Below are positions 1-4,744 of a stretch of DNA of 5,877 bases, one piece after another. The position numbers were made by a program, and so were the translations under genes. Source of the stretch: Sulfurovum sp. (GTDB lineage Bacteria > Campylobacterota > Campylobacteria > Campylobacterales > Sulfurovaceae); NCBI GenBank assembly GCA_015490315.1, contig WFYB01000222.1, positions 1 through 5,877 on the forward strand, in the 5' to 3' direction. The first letter of the stretch is position 1. The number at the start of each line of letters is the position of its first letter. Under the pieces are notes generated by a model. It had not been told where the DNA came from, did not search any database, and saw nothing but the letters and a program-made list of their open reading frames with translations.

Positions 1-727
1 CCGCTATACCCAAAAAGGCAAGATCGATCCGCTCTCTTTCTACCGGGTACTGCGTTCCAAAAATCCTTCGCCCTATCTCTTTTTGCTAGATTTCGAAGAT
101 TTTTCTATTTGTGGGTCGAGTCCCGAAGTGATGGTGCGTCTGACCGATGGAGAAATCCTGCTGCGCCCCATCGCCGGTACACGCAAACGCGGCAAAAATG
201 CTGCACGGGACAAAGAGCTCGAACTTGAGATGCTAAACGACCCCAAAGAGTGTGCCGAACACCTGATGCTCATCGATCTGGGACGCAATGATGTAGGACG
301 TGTTGCCAAGACGGGAACAGTCAAAGTAACGGAGATGATGCGCGTCGAACGCTACAGCCACGTCATGCACATGGTCTCTGATGTGGAGGCGCAGATCCTT
401 GAGGATAAAGATATGTTCGATCTCTTTGCCGCTACCTTTACGGCAGGGACAATGACAGGTGCGCCCAAGATCAAGGCGATGGAGCTGATCGCCCGCTTCG
501 AGGGGCTCAAGCGCGGTTTCTACTCCGGTGCCGTAGGCTATTTCTCCTTTGACGGCAATATGGACTCAGCCATTGCCATCAGAACATCACTGATCAAGCC
601 CGACTCGATCACACTACAAGCAGGCGCAGGGGTCGTAGCCGACTCTAAACCGGAGCTTGAGTATCTCGAAGTCAAGAACAAGCTCGGTGCCCTCCTCTCC
701 ACACTCAAAGAGATGGAGAATCTCTAA
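1..727 (+). CDS. trpE: Anthranilate synthase component I, C-terminal part (5' end outside window)
   Basis: This is the chorismate-binding catalytic subunit of anthranilate synthase, which with the TrpG glutamine amidotransferase converts chorismate and glutamine to anthranilate, the first committed step of tryptophan synthesis in the cytoplasm. The frame is open from base 2, giving 241 codons before TAA at 725-727. The TTG at 83-85 is an internal codon, since the conserved reading continues upstream of it. Visible family motifs are PIAGTRKRG (from 167), LIDLGRNDVGRV, VERYSHVMHMVSDVEA, TFTAGTMTGAPK, YSGAVGYFSFDG, AIAIRT and QAGAGVVADS. The alanine in PIAGT favours TrpE; aminodeoxychorismate synthase (PabB) usually has lysine there. 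The N-terminal part that normally carries the tryptophan feedback site lies outside the window, so feedback control cannot be judged. aroE follows after 2 bases, so the two are probably co-transcribed. Confidence 0.93.
   Translation, partial: RYTQKGKIDPLSFYRVLRSKNPSPYLFLLDFEDFSICGSSPEVMVRLTDGEILLRPIAGTRKRGKNAARDKELELEMLNDPKECAEHLMLIDLGRNDVGRVAKTGTVKVTEMMRVERYSHVMHMVSDVEAQILEDKDMFDLFAATFTAGTMTGAPKIKAMELIARFEGLKRGFYSGAVGYFSFDGNMDSAIAIRTSLIKPDSITLQAGAGVVADSKPELEYLEVKNKLGALLSTLKEMENL
715..718 (+). promoter_or_regulatory. Ribosome-binding site of aroE inside the end of trpE
   Basis: GGAG lies 11 bases upstream of the aroE ATG, inside the last codons of trpE. The spacing is slightly long. Together with the 2-base gap between the genes this suggests that aroE translation is partly coupled to trpE. 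Confidence 0.45.
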
Positions 728-729
728 AT

Positions 730-1524
730 ATGGACAAAGAGATATTTGCCATCTTCGGCAACCCCGTCTCCCACTCCAAATCTCCACTGATGCACAACTA
801 TGCCTTCAAGGGACTGGGCTACCCTGGCTGTTACAACCGCTACAGACTTGAGGATGGTACAGAACTTAGAAAAACTTTTTTCGATCTGGGACTCAAGGGG
901 ATCAATATCACTGTGCCGCACAAGGAGCATGCCTATAACGCATGTGATGTGCTGGATGATTTTGCCCAAAAAGTGGGTGCAGTCAACACCATCGTTGAGA
1001 GAGGGGGGAAACTCTACGGCTACAACACCGATGCTCCCGGGTTTCTCAAGGCGATTGCAGAATTTGAGGAGATCAAAAGCGTGCTTTTTATTGGGGCAGG
1101 AGGCACGGCGCAGTCCACTGCCGTGATCCTCAAAGAGGCAGGCTACCAAGTCTCCCTGATCAACAGGAGCGCAGCGAGACTTGAGAAGTTTGCCAAAGAA
1201 GGGTTTGAGACAGCTACCTTTGAGGCGTTTACCCCAAAACCCTATGATCTGGTGATCAACATGACCTCTGCCGGTCTGGAAGATGAGAGCCTGCCTGCCC
1301 CCAGAGAGATCCTTGAGGCACTTATCCCACAGGCAAAAGCGTGTGTCGATGTGATCTACGGCAAAGAGACACCCTTCTTGCGTCTGGCAAAAGAGCTTGA
1401 CAAGCCGACTAAAGACGGCTCAGATATGCTGCTCTATCAGGGGATCATCGCGTTTGATCATTTTACCGATCACCGCTACAGCTTTGATGAGATCAAACAG
1501 TATATGCAAAAGGCCTTTGACTGA
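730..1524 (+). CDS. aroE: Shikimate dehydrogenase (NADP-dependent)
   Basis: AroE reduces 3-dehydroshikimate to shikimate with NADPH in the cytoplasm, the fourth step of the shikimate pathway. At 264 residues it has the usual AroE length and every expected motif. The shikimate-binding SHSKSP is at 14-19 and NITVPHKE at 59-66 holds the catalytic lysine (Lys65). AVNT is at 84-87 and YNTD at 98-101 holds the catalytic aspartate (Asp101). The dinucleotide-binding loop GAGGTA is at 122-127. NRSAAR at 145-150 is the NRTxxR-type motif that reads the NADP 2'-phosphate, so NADP preference is expected. NMTSAG at 177-182 and DGSDMLLYQG at 229-238 complete the set. The ATG start places the FAIFGNPVSHS motif at the normal distance from the N-terminus. 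Its TGA stop abuts the stop codon of the convergent gene and forms part of a hairpin. Confidence 0.96.
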   Translation: MDKEIFAIFGNPVSHSKSPLMHNYAFKGLGYPGCYNRYRLEDGTELRKTFFDLGLKGINITVPHKEHAYNACDVLDDFAQKVGAVNTIVERGGKLYGYNTDAPGFLKAIAEFEEIKSVLFIGAGGTAQSTAVILKEAGYQVSLINRSAARLEKFAKEGFETATFEAFTPKPYDLVINMTSAGLEDESLPAPREILEALIPQAKACVDVIYGKETPFLRLAKELDKPTKDGSDMLLYQGIIAFDHFTDHRYSFDEIKQYMQKAFD

Positions 1525-1542
1525 TTACTCAGTCAAGCCTTT
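1509..1542. terminator. Bulged hairpin spanning both stop codons; probable bidirectional terminator
   Basis: The left arm is 1509-1524 and the right arm 1529-1542, with a 4-base loop TTAC. The arms pair over 14 bp (AAAGGC plus TTGACTGA against their complement), interrupted only by an unpaired CT at 1515-1516. The outermost pairs are A-T, so each transcript would end its stem in a short U run: UUU on the plus strand and UUUU on the minus strand. The stem contains the last codons of aroE and of the convergent DUF302-like gene, and the plus-strand TGA closes it. There is no long U tract, so termination strength is uncertain. With zero intergenic bases it is the only terminator candidate for either gene. 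Confidence 0.65.
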
Positions 1543-2508
1543 GAGTATCTTCTGCATCCCTGTTTGGGCTTTTTCAAGTACCTCTACATCTTTTGGATCT
1601 TCTATCGCCATAGAGCTCATCCAGTTATAGACAGAAGGAAATGCGATCTCCATCTGGTCTGCGCCTTTTTTCTTCGCCAGATAGAGAGAGCACGGCGCAA
1701 ATGCACCCGCTTCGGGATGACTCTTGGCGATAGTATAGATGACAGGCAATTTACAGATCGAATAGACCTCGTAAAAATCATACCCCTCATACTTGGCATC
1801 ATCAAAATCATCTCCCAAGTTGTTAAACCCTGCAATCACAAATCCATTGGGAGCAAGCTCTCCCTCAAATCCCATCTTGAACTCATCGAGCTCATCCTCC
1901 CAGTCTTTCGGATCTATCTCCATACTGAACGTAGTGACAAGATCACCCTTTGGTGGTTTGGTCTGATAAGGGAGCTTCTCATAATGCCCCTTGGGCATTG
2001 CAGTTTTCAGTACATCTCTCACCTCATTCTTGAGTGCCTTGAGTGTGGCATCATCTTGGGGAGCATGCATGATCTTTGCCATCGCCTCGGCACTCAGTGA
2101 TGCTACCGCGATGCTCTTGTCTCCCTTGTGGGTATAGATAGACATACTCATCGGGGCAAAAAGTCCTACGTTGGGATACTTCTTTGCCAGTTCGAGTACT
2201 TTGTCCTTTTTATAAAATGTGAAAAGGTTGTAGATATCAAAATCCGATGACTTAAACTGCTTTTTGAACGGGCCGTTCATGTCGCGGTTGGCAGAGGCCG
2301 TAAATCCCGCTTTTTCAAATGCGCTTTGAATGCTCGCCGGTGTGATCTTGCCGTCACTGTTGTCCGAGACATATACCTCTATATCCTGCTTGAGACTGTT
2401 CTCCTGCGCTGGAGCTTTCTGAGCAGTCATATTCTCTTTTGTATCTTTGGCAAGCGCCATCCCCACAATAAGGAATACTCCCAAAATACCTCTCATTACT
2501 ATGTTCAT
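1525..2508 (-). CDS. Exported protein with two tandem DUF302-like domains
   Basis: This 327-residue protein has unknown biochemical function. Residues 1-20 form a signal peptide (hydrophobic run ILGVFLIVGMALA, likely cut after Ala20), so a periplasmic location is expected. A polar linker follows, then two related halves of about 130 residues. Residues 90-147 align by eye with 243-300: the first contains NVGLFAPMSMSIYTHKGDK and the second EAGAFAPCSLYLAKKKGAD. This is the pattern of the DUF302 fold, which normally occurs as single domains that form dimers, so a duplicated pseudo-dimer is likely. Only the second half has cysteines (Cys252, Cys273); the matching positions in the first half are Phe and Met. 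The ATG at 2506-2508 has AAGGA upstream. An in-frame ATG four codons later would also keep the signal peptide. Its neighbours are exported thiol or sulfur redox proteins on the same strand. The DUF302 assignment is from memory of the family. Confidence 0.8.
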   Translation of the reverse strand: MNIVMRGILGVFLIVGMALAKDTKENMTAQKAPAQENSLKQDIEVYVSDNSDGKITPASIQSAFEKAGFTASANRDMNGPFKKQFKSSDFDIYNLFTFYKKDKVLELAKKYPNVGLFAPMSMSIYTHKGDKSIAVASLSAEAMAKIMHAPQDDATLKALKNEVRDVLKTAMPKGHYEKLPYQTKPPKGDLVTTFSMEIDPKDWEDELDEFKMGFEGELAPNGFVIAGFNNLGDDFDDAKYEGYDFYEVYSICKLPVIYTIAKSHPEAGAFAPCSLYLAKKKGADQMEIAFPSVYNWMSSMAIEDPKDVEVLEKAQTGMQKILKGLTE

Positions 2509-2514
2509 TTATCA

Positions 2515-2519
2515 TCCTT
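2515..2519 (-). promoter_or_regulatory. Ribosome-binding site of the DUF302-like gene
   Basis: AAGGA on the minus strand lies 6 bases before the ATG at 2508, an ideal spacing. It supports Met1 as the start over the in-frame Met5. Confidence 0.65.
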
Positions 2520-2541
2520 TTGTTCAATCTTTTACTAAGAG

Positions 2542-2573
2542 AGTATAGTCAATAAGTGTAAAAAATATGTAAA
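2542..2573 (-). promoter_or_regulatory. Possible sigma-70 promoter for the DUF302-like gene
   Basis: On the minus strand TATACT (2542-2547) could be a -10 box, preceded by a T-rich stretch containing TTTACA twice (2568-2573 and 2557-2562). Neither TTTACA sits at the ideal 17-base spacing (20 and 9 bases). Campylobacterota promoters typically rely on a -10 box with T-rich upstream DNA rather than a strong -35 box, and this fits that style. The implied start near 2535 would give a leader of about 27 bases including the ribosome-binding site. Confidence 0.4.
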
Positions 2574-2589
2574 AACCGGATCACAGTTT
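2571..2589 (-). terminator. Weak terminator-like hairpin after the DsrE-like gene
   Basis: On the minus strand AAACTG (2584-2589) can pair with CGGTTT (2573-2578), including one G-U pair, around a 5-base loop that holds the TGA stop. The 3' arm runs directly into further T residues (to 2571), and another T6 run follows a few bases later. The stem is only 6 bp, so read-through into the DUF302-like gene is likely. Confidence 0.35.
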
Positions 2590-3027
2590 GATATAGACAA
2601 ACCCGCGCAACTGCCGCTCAATGATCTCTACGATACCCGCAGTAGCATATACTATATCATCCAGAAGCGCTTTTTTATCTATCTTCAGTGTACGCATCGA
2701 ATTGCCGCAGGCGATAAACTCTACATCATAGGTCATCAAGGCTTCTATGCGTGTACGTATCTCCTTGTCCCCGTTTTTCAATAAAGCTTTGATACCTTGA
2801 GAGTAAGCTACAACGACTATCTCTGTATTTTCAGGACGGTAATATTTCATAACGTTGTTGATGGTACTCAAGACATGATTGACCTCTTTTTTATCTGCAC
2901 TGTCTATGGAAAAGACAATTTTTCTTGGATTGTCAATCGCCGGCTTTGGCTTGGCAAACTCCGTTTCGGCAGCCAGACCGGACATGAGTGCCAGAATCAT
3001 GACACAGAGTGTAAGTAGGCTTCGCAT
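2581..3027 (-). CDS. Exported DsrE-like family protein
   Basis: This 148-residue protein resembles the DsrE/DsrF-like fold (the COG1416 type of small proteins). Family members include sulfurtransferase and sulfur-carrier subunits, but many are uncharacterised. Residues 1-20 look like a signal peptide (LLTLCVMILALMSGLAA, likely cut after Ala20), so this version should be periplasmic, unlike the cytoplasmic DsrEFH proteins. The mature part has the alternating strand-helix pattern: KIVFSID at 36-42, a helix VNHVLSTINNVMKYY at 49-63, EIVVVAYSQGIKALL at 69-83, DVEFIACGNSMRTL at 101-114 and the terminal GFVYIKL. Cys107 in ACGNSM is the only cysteine outside the signal peptide and sits where DsrE-like proteins often carry the reactive cysteine. 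The gene starts 2 bases after the cytochrome-thioredoxin gene stops, so the two probably share a transcript. A sulfur-handling role is inferred from fold and neighbours. Confidence 0.82.
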   Translation of the reverse strand: MRSLLTLCVMILALMSGLAAETEFAKPKPAIDNPRKIVFSIDSADKKEVNHVLSTINNVMKYYRPENTEIVVVAYSQGIKALLKNGDKEIRTRIEALMTYDVEFIACGNSMRTLKIDKKALLDDIVYATAGIVEIIERQLRGFVYIKL

Positions 3028-3029
3028 GG

Positions 3030-3818
3030 TTACTCCTTTTTAGTTGCTTTTGCTTTCTCTTTGGCTTCTTTTAGCAGTGCCAAAAAATCCTCTTTCCCCC
3101 AGGCACCCGGTATATTGAGCAATACTTTGCCGCTGGCATCGACAAAAATGAACGTCGGTGTAAGCGGTGCTTTCAGCCCCAATGGCAAAGCGTGCTTTTT
3201 GACATCGATCACAACGGAAATGAAATCATCATTCAGTGCCTTGACCACATCATCCTCGATCATCACCTCCCGCTCCATCTTTCTGCAGAAATGGCAATCT
3301 TCGCTCATCGCTTCGATCATCACAATCTTATGCTCTTTTTTGGCACGCTTCAAAGCCTCCTCAAAACCTTTGGGGCGTACACTTTTTTGTGCGATCACCT
3401 TTTTATCAAAATCATAGAGGTAGTCGCCTATCGCTTCGAGTTCATCCTCAGTTACTTGTCCTTTAAGGCTTGGCATCGTGTCAAAGTACCTGAGTACCTC
3501 TTCGAGGCAGACACTCTTCTGTTTATCTGGATGCAACACATAATCACTCATAAAAGCTGTCACTTCCATACGGTGGATATCCTCATCACCCTTAGGATCC
3601 CCGATACGCTGCTTCAACCGGTAGGAGAGTTGGTTGAGTGTCGGTGCTTTGAGCTTGAGGAGTGTATTGTTCCTGTCGAGGAAATTCTCTTTGAGTTTGG
3701 ACATAGGGATAAATGGCGTATGGCACGAAGCACACTTCTTCCCAAAAAGCGCCTCTCCCTCACCGGCAAAAAGTACCACACATGACAGTAAAATCGCTAT
3801 CACAAATAACTGTTTCAT
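3030..3818 (-). CDS. Exported c-type cytochrome / thioredoxin-like fusion protein
   Basis: This is a 262-residue two-domain redox protein. Residues 1-19 are a signal peptide (LFVIAILLSCVVLFAG); LLSC at 10-13 is a poor, very early lipobox, so a lipoprotein is less likely. A c-type cytochrome domain follows, with heme motif CASCH at 29-33 and MPSLKG at 115-120, where Met115 is the likely distal heme ligand, ending near DYLYDFDKK (132-140). The C-terminal domain (about 150-250) is thioredoxin-like: IVMIEAMSEDCHFCRKME with active site C175-HF-C178, then LTPTFIFVD at 219-227 with the cis-proline Pro221, and GKVLLNIPGA. This is closest in style to SoxW or thioredoxin-fold thiol reductases. Cys104 is an additional cysteine. 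The start ATG overlaps the upstream stop as ATGA. It probably couples periplasmic thiol/disulfide exchange to heme electron transfer; the direction and the partner are unknown. Domain calls are firm, the function is inferred. Confidence 0.88.
   Translation of the reverse strand: MKQLFVIAILLSCVVLFAGEGEALFGKKCASCHTPFIPMSKLKENFLDRNNTLLKLKAPTLNQLSYRLKQRIGDPKGDEDIHRMEVTAFMSDYVLHPDKQKSVCLEEVLRYFDTMPSLKGQVTEDELEAIGDYLYDFDKKVIAQKSVRPKGFEEALKRAKKEHKIVMIEAMSEDCHFCRKMEREVMIEDDVVKALNDDFISVVIDVKKHALPLGLKAPLTPTFIFVDASGKVLLNIPGAWGKEDFLALLKEAKEKAKATKKE
3033..3038 (-). promoter_or_regulatory. Ribosome-binding site of the DsrE-like gene
   Basis: A complete AAGGAG lies 5 bases before the ATG at 3027, inside the last codons of the upstream gene. 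It is the strongest ribosome-binding site in the window, which suggests efficient independent translation of this small protein. Confidence 0.7.
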
Positions 3819-4735
3819 TCGTCCTCATCTTCCATCATTTCCAACTCTCTATAGACATGTGATACATTGCGTCTATGCAGCGCATCATAGAGTTTGAGTT
3901 GTTTAAACGCAGGCATTGTTACCCTTTTGTTCACCTCTTCAAGCCCGATATCTTCATCTTGTGCCTCGATGATCTCCCGCTTCATCTCTGTGAGATAGTC
4001 TCTTAGCACCTGTGTCGCGTTGGCATCCGTTCTGTAGCCGTGCCCTCCTACAATAGTCTTGGCGTGGTAAGCATCTATGATATCCAGTGCTTCCAAAGAT
4101 CCGACCAGAGAACCGTCCCGAAGCGAAGTCAGCCTGTCATTAAAGACCAGATCACCTGCAAAGAGTATACCCTTTTTGGGAAGATAAACGATCAGGTCAC
4201 CTTTGGTATGGGCGATGGGGACTGGCTGACTTATTTCAAAAGATTCATCACTGGTCTTGATCGTCATATTGCTGTCAACGATCCTGTCAAGCGTAACAAT
4301 CTTCGTTTTACCATAGAGCGCCTTTCCCAAGATACGCTCCATACGGGTAGGCATACCGGCAACGATATTTTGCTCATAACTCCTCGGACCTATGAGCAAA
4401 GCACCTTTGCTTTTGTAAAAACTGTTTCCCTGCCAATGGTCATCATGGTCATGGGTAATGATTACATATTTTATGGGGAGCTTTGCGATCTTCTGCATCT
4501 GTGTGTACGCCTGTGAAGCATACGCATAGGTAGGACCGCTGTCGATGACAACGAATCCCTCTTTGGTTTGGACAAAACATGTGTTGACAATGTTCCCGCC
4601 GTTTTGAGGGGAGACTGTCTCTGTCTTTCCAAAAAAGCAGTAGGTATTTTCTGCTACTTTTTTGGGATGCAGCCCATAGTCAAATGCGTTCAAGGAGACG
4701 ACTATCAGACTGCACAGTAGGAGTTTGTATATCAT
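3815..4735 (-). CDS. Exported MBL-fold metallohydrolase, SoxH-like
   Basis: This is a metallo-beta-lactamase-fold hydrolase of the group found near sox genes and quinoprotein relay systems (SoxH-like); the substrate of that group is not established. Residues 1-17 are a signal peptide (IYKLLLCSLIVVSLNA), so it is periplasmic. The metal ligands are all present: H95-D-H97-D-D99-H100 in THDHDDHWQGN, H176 in AHTKGD, D195 in LFAGDLVFND and H232 in GGHG. The upstream GGNIVNTCFV and GFVVIDSGPT strands are typical of the group. Cys33 and Cys53 are the only cysteines of the mature protein. The C-terminus is very acidic (MMEDEDE). Numbering uses the ATG at 4733-4735; a GTG directly upstream (4736-4738) would add one residue. 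Neither start has a good ribosome-binding site, so coupling to the porin gene, which ends at 4745, is likely. The downstream gene overlaps by 4 bases. Beta-lactamase activity is not implied. Confidence 0.88.
   Translation of the reverse strand: MIYKLLLCSLIVVSLNAFDYGLHPKKVAENTYCFFGKTETVSPQNGGNIVNTCFVQTKEGFVVIDSGPTYAYASQAYTQMQKIAKLPIKYVIITHDHDDHWQGNSFYKSKGALLIGPRSYEQNIVAGMPTRMERILGKALYGKTKIVTLDRIVDSNMTIKTSDESFEISQPVPIAHTKGDLIVYLPKKGILFAGDLVFNDRLTSLRDGSLVGSLEALDIIDAYHAKTIVGGHGYRTDANATQVLRDYLTEMKREIIEAQDEDIGLEEVNKRVTMPAFKQLKLYDALHRRNVSHVYRELEMMEDEDE
3822..3826 (-). promoter_or_regulatory. GAGGA ribosome-binding site within the acidic tail codons of the MBL gene
   Basis: GAGGA lies only 3 bases before the ATG of the cytochrome-thioredoxin gene. 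It is part of the codons for the C-terminal EDEDE of the MBL-fold protein. Spacing is short, but with the ATGA stop/start overlap it fits translational coupling. Confidence 0.4.
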
Positions 4736-4744
4736 CACAACCCG

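Noticed and set aside
83..85. TTG as the start of the trpE product
   Set aside because: Conserved TrpE sequence continues in frame upstream to the window edge, so this codon is an internal leucine.
1003..1008. Run of six G residues in aroE, of a kind linked to phase variation in Campylobacterota
   Set aside because: Phase-variable tracts are usually eight or more G and lie in surface-structure genes. This one is short, in a housekeeping gene, and encodes an ordinary Arg-Gly-Gly turn.
724..1149. 141-residue open frame antisense to aroE
   Set aside because: It lies opposite a complete AroE with all catalytic motifs, shows no recognisable domain, and is a shadow of that gene's codon pattern.
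3192..3785. 197-residue open frame opposite the cytochrome-thioredoxin gene
   Set aside because: The minus-strand frame carries the CASCH and CHFC motifs and a signal peptide, while this plus-strand frame has no domain or ribosome-binding site.
3779..3790. Lipobox-like LLSC in the signal peptide of the cytochrome-thioredoxin protein
   Set aside because: Cysteine at residue 13 leaves too short a hydrophobic region and Leu at -2 is atypical. Cleavage near Gly19 fits better.
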